DNA of 11,560 bases from BRHc4a sp049325055 (GTDB lineage: Bacteria; Bacillota; Desulfotomaculia; Desulfotomaculales; Desulfocucumaceae). The translations under genes were made by a program, and so were the position numbers. Positions 5,803-11,560 of this stretch are shown here, piece after piece. Within the stretch, counting starts at the first letter, position 1. Each line of letters opens with the position of its first letter. The notes under the pieces were generated by a model. That model ran no database searches. It had not been told where the DNA came from and was given only the letters and a program-made list of their open reading frames with translations. The stretch spans positions 1 through 11,560 of the forward strand of contig JBMOPB010000023.1 in NCBI GenBank assembly GCA_049325055.1, given 5' to 3'.

Positions 5803-7194
5803 ATGAAAGGAGCCGGTTGCAACATCAACCTACGGCCGGTTTTTTACCCGGAGCGGGTGGCTGTTATTGGCGTCAACGAAACACCGGATCGGGTGGGGTT
5901 TAACGTTTTTCAGGGCATACTGGAGGGCGGTTTCAGGGGTGAGGTTTACCCGGTGCACCCCAGGCACGACAGCATTCTTGGGCGGCCGGTATATAAATCC
6001 ATAGAGGATTTGCCGGGGCCGGTGGACGCTGCGGTGATATGTCTAAACCAGCATGCCACCGTGGAGGCTGCGGAAAAATGCGGGCGCATGGGTGTAAAGG
6101 GATTGATCTGCCATGCCGGCGGCTACCGTGAAATGGGTGAGGAAGGCCTCATTCTGGAGGCCCGGCTTGCAGAAACTGCTGAAAAATACGGCATGGCGCT
6201 GGTTGGCCCAAACAGCCTTGGGCTTATAAACAATGACGGAGACTTTTATTCCACTTTTTATCCCCTGAAACTGCCAAGGGGAAACGTGTCTCTGATATCC
6301 CAGAGCGGCGGTGTGGGGCTCACCATAATGCACAGGGCAATCGACGAGGGAATGGGTATAAACAAATTTGTAGGTGTTGGCAACTGCAGTACGATGGGAT
6401 TTGCGGACTACCTCGAATATTTTGCTGAGGACGGCGGGACATCGGTAATTGCGGTTTTCATGGAGGGAACCGACGATGCCCGCCGTTTTGTCGAAGCCGC
6501 AGCAAAAGTGACTATAAAAAAGCCGGTTGTGGTTTTAAAGTCTGGCCGTTCGGAAGTCTCGGAATATTTCGCCGTTACCCACACAGGCAGCGCCGCAGGA
6601 TCATACCGGCTGTACAGGGATATTTTCGACCAGTTCGGTATTTTAGCCGTGGACAGTGTTTCCGAGCTTATAGCTGCCTGCAAAGGGCTGTCCATGCTGC
6701 CGCTTCCCCGTTCGAACAGAATTGGCATAATAACCCACACCGCGGGGCCAAGCATTATCATGTCCGATATTCTGGCAGGCAGGGGGTGTGTCATTCCGCA
6801 ATTACAGCAAAAAACGATAGAAAGTGTAAAGAAAATAATAGGCGAAGACCCGCCGGTGGTTCTAAAAAACCCTCTGGACGCAGCCGGGCTTGGGTTTATG
6901 CGAAACACCTTCGGCAAGCTGGCCGGGGCGGTGCTGGAGGATGAAGGAATAGACCTTCTGGTGGCCGTTTACTGCCTGCATAAAAACTGGGGGCTTCCCT
7001 CCAATGAAATAATAAACACTTATAAAAAACACCTAAAGCCGGTAATTGCCTGCTATGCCTCCCACTGGGAAGGCTGCCGGGAAGACCGGGAAATGCTGCA
7101 GCGGGAGGGAATTCCCCTGTTTACCGCGCCGGAGGACGCCGCTGCGGCTGCAGCCGCACTGGTACACCAATCCAAACTGAGGGGAGGCCGGTGA
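5803..7194 (+). CDS. ADP-forming acyl-CoA synthetase, alpha subunit
   Basis: A 463-residue protein of the NDP-forming acetyl/acyl-CoA synthetase family. The N-terminal CoA-binding Rossmann domain runs from RVAVIGVNETPDRVG to about residue 135, ending in GPNSLGLIN, where most relatives have Cys instead of Ser. Two succinyl-CoA-ligase-like domains follow, including LISQSGGVGLTIM. THTGSAAGS carries the probable phospho-accepting histidine, His260. The enzyme converts acyl-CoA, ADP and phosphate to a free acid, CoA and ATP, or the reverse, in the cytoplasm. Fused one-chain forms exist; here alpha and beta are separate genes one base apart, as in several archaeal acetyl-CoA synthetases. ATG 5803 is preferred over ATG 5797 because the ribosome site AGGAG (5790-5794) leaves 8 bases to it. 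The acyl specificity is unknown. The neighbouring oxidoreductases suggest the acid is a catabolic product. Confidence 0.88.
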   Translation: MKGAGCNINLRPVFYPERVAVIGVNETPDRVGFNVFQGILEGGFRGEVYPVHPRHDSILGRPVYKSIEDLPGPVDAAVICLNQHATVEAAEKCGRMGVKGLICHAGGYREMGEEGLILEARLAETAEKYGMALVGPNSLGLINNDGDFYSTFYPLKLPRGNVSLISQSGGVGLTIMHRAIDEGMGINKFVGVGNCSTMGFADYLEYFAEDGGTSVIAVFMEGTDDARRFVEAAAKVTIKKPVVVLKSGRSEVSEYFAVTHTGSAAGSYRLYRDIFDQFGILAVDSVSELIAACKGLSMLPLPRSNRIGIITHTAGPSIIMSDILAGRGCVIPQLQQKTIESVKKIIGEDPPVVLKNPLDAAGLGFMRNTFGKLAGAVLEDEGIDLLVAVYCLHKNWGLPSNEIINTYKKHLKPVIACYASHWEGCREDREMLQREGIPLFTAPEDAAAAAAALVHQSKLRGGR

Positions 7195-7195
7195 C

Positions 7196-7882
7196 GTGAA
7201 TATAGCCCAAAAAATTGAAAAGGCAATGAATGAGGGCCGAAATATACTTATGGAGGATGAATCCAAGCAAATATTATCCCTTGCTGGCATAACGGTAAAT
7301 CACTGCCGGCCTGTTTTCAGCCCCGAGGAGGCGTCCGTGGCGGCGGTAGAGATTGGCTTTCCGGCTGCGTTAAAGGTCCGTTCCTCCGTTATAACTCACA
7401 AGTCAGACGTAGGCGGGGTCTATTTGGACCTTAACGATGCATTAAGCGTCAGGCAGGCTTTTATAGAAATGAAGGAAAAAACCGGTGCAATTGATCCCCG
7501 GGCGGGGGCCACGGTGCAGAAAATGGTGCCCCGGGGAATTGAGGTTATAATTGGCGTGACAAAAGACAGGCAATTCGGCCCTGTGGTGGCATTCGGGATG
7601 GGGGGGGCGCTGGTGAACCTTATGGACGACCTCTGCTTCCGCATGGTTCCCCTGACTGAAAAGGACGCACTGCAAATAATGGAAAAGATTAAGGGCAGCA
7701 GGCTTCTTGCGGGCTACCGGGGTAATCCCGGCGCGGACCGGAAATCTCTGGCGGATATATTGCTAAAGGTCTCAATGCTGGCTCAGAATCACCCCGAAAT
7801 ACTGGAGATAGACTTAAACCCGGTGATTGCCCGCCCTGAGGGCGCGGTGGTGGTTGACGCCAGGATGGTTCTGTCGTCATAG
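7196..7882 (+). CDS. ADP-forming acyl-CoA synthetase, beta subunit (ATP-grasp)
   Basis: A 228-residue protein matching the ATP-grasp half of ADP-forming acyl-CoA synthetases. Visible signatures are FPAALKVRSSVITHKSDVGG (nucleotide-binding lysine and HKSD segment, about residues 60-79), a GIEVIIGVTKDRQFGPVV strand-loop (about 119-136), FGMGG, and the metal-binding EIDLNPVIA near residue 203. It binds ADP/ATP and accepts phosphate from the alpha-subunit histidine. It begins at GTG 7196, one base after the alpha stop; GGGGAGG (7181-7187) is well spaced at 8 bases. The tight linkage shows the two act as one enzyme. Its stop overlaps by six bases the end of a broken minus-strand gene. Confidence 0.88.
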   Translation: MNIAQKIEKAMNEGRNILMEDESKQILSLAGITVNHCRPVFSPEEASVAAVEIGFPAALKVRSSVITHKSDVGGVYLDLNDALSVRQAFIEMKEKTGAIDPRAGATVQKMVPRGIEVIIGVTKDRQFGPVVAFGMGGALVNLMDDLCFRMVPLTEKDALQIMEKIKGSRLLAGYRGNPGADRKSLADILLKVSMLAQNHPEILEIDLNPVIARPEGAVVVDARMVLSS

Positions 7883-8179
7883 ATTAACGGTGTTTGAAAC
7901 CACTTTTCCCAAATAAAGCGTGAAGGCAGTGGCCGGAGGGTAAAGCAGTGTTGAGGCTACCAGGGTGTAAAAAAGCTTTGTTTTACTCATATGCCCGCCT
8001 GACAGCAACTTTTTGAAATAGACGATTGAAAAAGGAATGTTAAAAAGCGCGGCCGTTACAACGCCGGGCTGGTACTGCAGAAGCAGGGAGGTCCACAGCA
8101 GGTGGGTCAGCCCGTTGATAAACTTAGATCCGGTAAGTAGAAACCAAAAAGCCAGTAAACGTAAGGGTTGAGATACCAA
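7877..8179 (-). pseudogene. C-terminal fragment of an HXXEE-like membrane protein
   Basis: About 100 codons read on the minus strand as a hydrophobic protein with three likely membrane segments. The segment NGLTHLLWTSLLLQYQPGVV, followed by TAALFNIPFSIVYF, resembles the conserved second half of HXXEE-domain proteins (Asn...His, then a PG-V-TA turn before the next helix). The N-terminal half that would hold the His-x-x-Glu-Glu motif is missing. Upstream in frame there is a stop (minus-strand TAA at 8183-8185), and the sequence then changes to transposase debris. The only available starts are poor and lack a ribosome site. The family call is moderate; truncation is clear if the call is right. 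Its function as an intact protein is unknown. Confidence 0.5.
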
Positions 8180-8278
8180 AAATTATGTAAAAAATTTAGC
8201 AAAAAAGAGGAACACCGATCGGTTTTGGGGAATTGGTAAATTAACCCACAATACCATAACCCAAAGGAGGGTGTCCTC

Positions 8279-8359
8279 ATGAGTATGGTAACACGGTTAC
8301 TCACCAATCATCAACTAGAAACCCTCAGTCGCCAGCAAATTCGTGCAATGGAACAATGA
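8279..8359 (+). pseudogene. 26-codon remnant with a strong ribosome site, probably the 5' end of a transposase
   Basis: ATG 8279 follows AAAGGAGG (8263-8270) at 8 bases, a better site than most genes here. The peptide MSMVTRLLTNHQLETLSRQQ continues for six residues to a TGA (8357-8359). At that point the overlapping +1 frame opens into transposase C-terminal sequence. The simplest reading is an IS whose middle was deleted, fusing its 5' end out of frame to its 3' end. I do not recognise the peptide itself, so an independent small gene is not excluded. Confidence 0.4.
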
Positions 8360-8663
8360 ACTGAAAACCGGCCTTGCCATCGACCAGGCCAGCCAGCATG
8401 AAATGTCAAGGAACGTGGCCTTCATGTGGTTCAAGGTGATCGCCTACAATCTACTTAACTGGTTCAGGCTGGTGCTGTTGCCGGCAGGCGCCTCAGGGTG
8501 TGAAATTGCCACCATCAGGTGGAACCTCAATTTGATTCAGGCGTTTTCCCCCGTACATGCCGGGCTTATATTGGTGCTGCCATTTTTGCACACTTTTCAG
8601 CCAGCCACTGAAAGCTTAGATTTTAGACGACTTAAGAAACCACAAACTGCATACAACGTTTAA
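8343..8663 (+). pseudogene. IS1380-like transposase, C-terminal fragment
   Basis: The frame encodes NELKTGLAIDQ, then FKVIAYNLLNWFRLVLLPAG and ATIRWNLNLIQ, ending at a stop after ~106 codons. Segments of the type LKTG(F/L)A and 'hydrophobic-AYNL-hydrophobic-WF-hydrophobic-LP', followed by TIRW, are characteristic of the last ~100 residues of IS1380-family DDE transposases. The catalytic DDE core, more than 300 residues upstream in a full protein, is absent, so it cannot be active. The apparent start codon (GTG 8343) has no ribosome site. Family level is moderately sure; that it is a transposase remnant is more certain. Confidence 0.65.
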
Positions 8664-8710
8664 CAGAATATCCTTTTATGGCAGACTGGCTTAGAAAGAA
8701 AAAACTGCTG

Positions 8711-8797
8711 TTACTTGCCGGATTCAAGTTTAAGTTCACTGTGGAACTGCTCACTTGTCCCATGGTCGTAGTAGAGTTCATTCATTGTTTTATTCAG
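8711..8797 (-). pseudogene. Second IS1380-like transposase, short internal fragment
   Basis: On the minus strand the codons after a stop near 8798 read NELYYDHGTSEQFHSELK, then LESGK and a stop at 8711-8713. The motif HGTSEQFHSELK is a conserved block just before the C-terminal 'LAYN' region in many IS1380-type transposases of anaerobic Firmicutes, where it continues approximately as D-x-DLERLPSGK. Here about seven residues between SELK and SGK appear lost and nothing recognisable follows. It lies opposite in strand to the fragment at 8343-8663, so it derives from a different insertion or from an inverted piece. Confidence 0.55.
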
Positions 8798-8833
8798 TTA
8801 AGTACACAAAACTATTTACACTCCCGCTGCCCC

Positions 8834-10636
8834 TTAGCTTGCCTGCTTGCCATACACTGCAGCCCTGTTTCGTCCTTCCCGTTTTGCCTCCAGCAAAGCC
8901 ATGTCCGCCTGATATAACAGGGTTCGCAACTGCTGCTCCAAATCAGCGGTATTGTTATCTGCCCGCCATACTGAAACCCCAAGACTCACCCCTATCTCCA
9001 CTCCTCCGAATGGAGTTATAAAAGCACGGTTTTTAGCCGATTCAAGAACCCTTACGGTAAAACAAAGTGCCCCCTCTAAATCTGTAGCGGGCAAGATAAC
9101 AGCAAACTCATCCCCTCCATACCGTCCCACCAGGTCGGTCTGCCTGGCAATATTTTTAATTAGCCCTGCCAGTTCACGAAGCATCAAATCCCCACACGCA
9201 TGCCCGTAGGTATCATTAATCATCTTAAACCTATCCACATCAATCATCACCGCTGCAACCGGCTGTGCGTACCTGCGTGCCCGCGCAAGTTCATTCATGG
9301 CCCGCTCTATAAATGAACGGCGGTTAAGGACCCGGGTAAGTTCATCGACATCGGCCATTTCCTGCAGGCGGCTGTTCTTCTCCTCCAGTTCTGCCTGTTT
9401 TTCTTTTAGCTGCTCCTGAAGCATCTCCAATTCATGGTTGCGGTTTTCGATCTCTTCTTTTTGTTGCGCCAACAGTTCTATTTGCTGAGCCATCCGGGCA
9501 TAGACCTCCTGCAGGCGTATAGACATATCATTAAAAGCTCGGGTCAACATCTTAACTTCCCCCTCGGCATTAATTACAATTTGGTGCCCGAAGTTGCCTG
9601 CGGCGACCTTGTTCACCTCTCCGACCAGTTTTCGTAGTGGCTCGGTTAATTTTCGAGTTGCCACAGCATTTAAAGGGACAGTAAAGAGCACCGTCAACAA
9701 GAAGGTCAGTAAAATCATGGTCAAACATTGAGAATAGATTCCGTACAGAACATCATTTCTTTTTTTCTCTACAACCAGCAACTTTCTGACACAGGGTATC
9801 CACTGGCAAGCCGAAAAAATTTTTTCACCGTTCCGGTTAATGTATGTGCCCACCCCGGAAAGTTTGTTTTGTACCCAGTGCACAACTTCGGGATCAGCAT
9901 TTATTGTTGTATCCGGTAACGATTTGGAACCGTAAACCTGTGTACTCGGTTGGTTGCCAGATTCAGCCACAACCAGATCATCTGGTCCTATCAAATATGT
10001 TCTAATTTCATTCCATTCAGGTTTTTTGGGATGGAAACCAAATCCGTAAAACCACTTCTTTTGACCGTAAGAGTCAATGCTTTTGGTTTGAGTTAAGTGA
10101 TCTTGTTGTAATATGGAGTTAATTGCCTTAACATCAAATTCCGCCCATATTGCACCGGCATTCCCGCCTTCACTATGAACAGGCGTGACGATAACAAAAT
10201 TACTTCCGACAGTATTGGTCCAAAAAGACGTTTCGTAAACCTGTCCTCTTCCTACCATATCCGACCAATTAGAATCCGAAATGTTATTCCCCGCCATCCC
10301 GGCGGTATCTGCCAAAATGACTCCTTTTGCATCTACTAAGGCAATGCGTAAACAACCATGAATTTCATTCTTTGCTTTGTTAAGAACGGCATCCGGGAGC
10401 GGCCACGGCTTTACAGGATCGGTAGGAACTGCTTTTTTCAGGTCGTCAAGGCGTTCCTGAAACCAGAAAGCGATAGATTCCGCCCCTTTCTGACATATAT
10501 TGTTGAGAATCTGGTAAGTAGAATGTTCGGCGGCTACTACCATATATTTACATGAAGCGTAACTGAAAAGTATAGCGGGGATACAGGTAAAAATCAAAAA
10601 CCATCGTGTTAATGATTGCGTCAGAGACTGCTTCAT
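8834..10636 (-). CDS. Membrane sensor diguanylate cyclase (Cache-like sensor, HAMP, coiled coil, GGDEF)
   Basis: A 600-residue membrane protein. In order: a membrane helix at about 12-32; an extracytoplasmic sensor of ~270 residues resembling a double Cache domain (with IALVDAKGVILADTAG near 107-122 and GPDDLVVAESG further on); a second membrane helix at about 305-330; a HAMP linker (about 330-383); a coiled coil (about 385-435) rich in Glu, Gln and Leu; and a GGDEF domain (about 436-596). The active site RYGGDEF is intact at 505-511. The inhibitory-site motif RQTD (498-501) lies exactly five residues before it, so product inhibition by cyclic-di-GMP is expected. It should make cyclic-di-GMP from GTP in response to an external ligand. 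Start ATG 10636 has AAGGA at 10646-10650. It is 50 bases downstream of the HD-GYP gene on the same strand, probably in one operon. Confidence 0.92.
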   Translation of the reverse strand: MKQSLTQSLTRWFLIFTCIPAILFSYASCKYMVVAAEHSTYQILNNICQKGAESIAFWFQERLDDLKKAVPTDPVKPWPLPDAVLNKAKNEIHGCLRIALVDAKGVILADTAGMAGNNISDSNWSDMVGRGQVYETSFWTNTVGSNFVIVTPVHSEGGNAGAIWAEFDVKAINSILQQDHLTQTKSIDSYGQKKWFYGFGFHPKKPEWNEIRTYLIGPDDLVVAESGNQPSTQVYGSKSLPDTTINADPEVVHWVQNKLSGVGTYINRNGEKIFSACQWIPCVRKLLVVEKKRNDVLYGIYSQCLTMILLTFLLTVLFTVPLNAVATRKLTEPLRKLVGEVNKVAAGNFGHQIVINAEGEVKMLTRAFNDMSIRLQEVYARMAQQIELLAQQKEEIENRNHELEMLQEQLKEKQAELEEKNSRLQEMADVDELTRVLNRRSFIERAMNELARARRYAQPVAAVMIDVDRFKMINDTYGHACGDLMLRELAGLIKNIARQTDLVGRYGGDEFAVILPATDLEGALCFTVRVLESAKNRAFITPFGGVEIGVSLGVSVWRADNNTADLEQQLRTLLYQADMALLEAKREGRNRAAVYGKQAS

Positions 10637-10686
10637 GATTATCAGTCCTTTACCATTCGTGTTTACGTTTATCCGATATCCAGATC

Positions 10687-11289
10687 CTAATCTGTAATTT
10701 TTAACTCAGATAACCTGGTCTCAACGAAGGCTTCTACCACAAAAGAATCAAATTGCTTACCACTGCACCTTCTCAACTCCTCCAGGGCCTTTTCGGTTGA
10801 TAATATTTTGCGATAGGCACGTGGGGAGGTTATGGCATCAAAAACATCGGCCACGCTGAGTATTCTAGCCCCCAAGGGTATCTCGTTCCCTGCCAGTCGG
10901 GCAGGGTAACCGGTACCGTCAAAGCGTTCATGATGGTGCAAAATCAACTGAAAAACCGGGTTTAAAAAACCAGTGCCTTGCAATATGTCTATTCCCCACC
11001 GGGGATGCTTTTCAATAATTCGCCTTTCCTGAACCGTCAAGGCGGATGGTTTTTGGAGAATCGACTTTCTCACATAGACTTTGCCAAGGTCATGAAGCAG
11101 GCCGGCATAATAAATTATTTTTTGATCTTCTTTTGTCAGACCAAGAACCGAAGCCAGACTTGAGGCATTATATGCTACACGCAGGCAGTGATTGTACAGC
11201 TGCCGATCTTTTATAAAAGTTATCAGTTCTCTTCCTGCCCGGTGCCCGAGCATGGAAAACAGCCACTGTTTATTAATGCAACCTGACAT
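10687..11289 (-). CDS. HD-GYP domain cyclic-di-GMP phosphodiesterase, stand-alone
   Basis: A 200-residue protein that is almost entirely one HD-GYP domain. Visible motifs are NHCLRVAY (His34), the LLHDLGK metal site (His66, Asp67, Lys70), the HHHERFDGTGYP block (118-129) that defines the subfamily, and SVADVFDAITSPRAYR (145-160). Metal ligands and the GYP loop are intact, so hydrolysis of cyclic-di-GMP to pGpG or GMP is likely. There is no membrane segment and no sensor domain; ~20 N-terminal residues precede the domain. ATG 11289 is chosen over the in-frame TTG 11325 because GGGGTGA (11300-11306) precedes it and nothing precedes the TTG. Placed directly upstream of the diguanylate cyclase, it would form a matched make-and-break pair. 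Confidence 0.88.
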   Translation of the reverse strand: MSGCINKQWLFSMLGHRAGRELITFIKDRQLYNHCLRVAYNASSLASVLGLTKEDQKIIYYAGLLHDLGKVYVRKSILQKPSALTVQERRIIEKHPRWGIDILQGTGFLNPVFQLILHHHERFDGTGYPARLAGNEIPLGARILSVADVFDAITSPRAYRKILSTEKALEELRRCSGKQFDSFVVEAFVETRLSELKITD

Positions 11290-11458
11290 ATTATTAAAAT
11301 CACCCCACTGTGTTATTGCAGGCAAAGAAAAAATAAAACCATGAAAGTCCTCAACCCTGTTACGACAAGGTATCAGACCTTCATGGTCAAATTTTCCTTA
11401 AATTTAAGACCTGATCACAATTAAACCATGAAAGTGGGGAACAAAAGTGGTCATAGTC
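11290..11458 (-). promoter_or_regulatory. Repeat-bearing leader upstream of the HD-GYP/GGDEF unit
   Basis: About 170 non-coding bases. The 13-base word AAACCATGAAAGT occurs at 11336-11348 and again at 11423-11435. Its core appears inverted (TTCATGGT) at 11380-11387, inside an interrupted palindrome GACC-N5-GGTC (11376-11388). Three copies of an eight-base core in alternating orientation suggest protein binding sites or RNA structure in the leader. I could not match a cyclic-di-GMP riboswitch (GEMM) consensus or identify a clear -10/-35 pair. Confidence 0.4.
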
Positions 11459-11560
11459 TCAACATTCATTTAGAGGTAGGCTCTTCTTCCGTAATTCCGA
11501 CCTGTACCTGTAAAAATAAAATCCAAAGGCGATCAGGGCCAGAGCCGAGCAGGCCTGGTA
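11459..11560 (-). CDS. C-terminus of an unidentified membrane protein
   Basis: The last 33 codons of a minus-strand gene that continues beyond the window, ending in TGA at 11459-11461. The visible peptide is one hydrophobic helix (YQACSALALIAFGFYFY) followed by a basic tail (RYRSELRKKS) and LPLNEC. A single membrane helix with positive residues on its C-terminal side predicts a cytoplasmic tail. It is too short to assign a family. It reads in the same direction as the c-di-GMP genes but is separated by ~170 bases. Confidence 0.55.
   Translation of the reverse strand, partial: YQACSALALIAFGFYFYRYRSELRKKSLPLNEC

Larger units (their letters stand above)
8180..8833. mobile_element. Insertion-sequence debris between the synthetase genes and the c-di-GMP genes
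   Basis: This stretch has no intact gene. It contains a 26-codon open frame with a strong ribosome site, the C-terminal end of a transposase on the plus strand (8343-8663) and an internal piece of another on the minus strand (8711-8797). I could not find matching terminal inverted repeats or target-site duplications, so the boundaries are set only by the neighbouring genes. The left edge coincides with the break in the HXXEE-like gene. Confidence 0.6.

Noticed and set aside
8678..9021. Two overlapping plus-strand open frames between the IS debris and the GGDEF gene
   Set aside because: They run into the 3' end of the cyclase gene on the other strand. The first also covers a minus-strand transposase fragment, and neither resembles a protein family.
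11290..11458. Cyclic-di-GMP riboswitch upstream of the HD-GYP gene
   Set aside because: Context made it attractive, but the conserved GEMM core could not be found on either strand.

Overview
The window looks like a chromosomal stretch from an anaerobic, Gram-positive-type bacterium. A clostridial (Peptococcaceae-like) host is likely but unproven. The reasons are strong AGGAGG-type ribosome binding sites, sigma-A-like promoters, a PadR regulator, molybdenum hydroxylase genes, an ADP-forming acyl-CoA synthetase split into two subunits, and short GGGGACA...TGTCCCC palindromes at gene ends. No RNA genes, CRISPR array or complete mobile element were seen.

Layout. Positions 1-391 hold the 3' end of an FAD-binding subunit of a molybdenum hydroxylase (xanthine dehydrogenase/CO dehydrogenase superfamily). 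After an AT-rich promoter/operator region comes a PadR-type repressor (487-1068). It is followed by a complete three-gene molybdenum hydroxylase operon: FAD subunit (1128-2060), [2Fe-2S] subunit (2064-2549) and molybdopterin subunit (2549-4882). A short-chain dehydrogenase (4968-5717) follows. Next come the alpha (5803-7194) and beta (7196-7882) subunits of an ADP-forming acyl-CoA synthetase, with their own good promoter overlapping the end of the dehydrogenase gene. Together these suggest a catabolic module: hydroxylation or dehydrogenation of an organic substrate, NAD-linked alcohol/ketone chemistry, and ATP recovery from an acyl-CoA. The substrate cannot be read from the sequence.

Positions about 7877-8833 are a graveyard. 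They hold a C-terminal fragment of an HXXEE-like membrane protein on the minus strand, the C-terminal end of an IS1380-like transposase on the plus strand, and a short internal fragment of a second such transposase on the minus strand. To the right, on the minus strand, a two-gene cyclic-di-GMP unit reads right to left: an HD-GYP phosphodiesterase (10687-11289) and then a membrane sensor diguanylate cyclase (8834-10636) with both GGDEF motif and inhibitory site intact. The window ends in the C-terminus of another minus-strand membrane protein (11459-11560).

The most unusual signal is the palindromic repeat that has become the coding 3' end of two neighbouring genes (PadR and the FAD subunit). 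It is read in the same frame in both and gives both proteins an ERGHT-containing tail.
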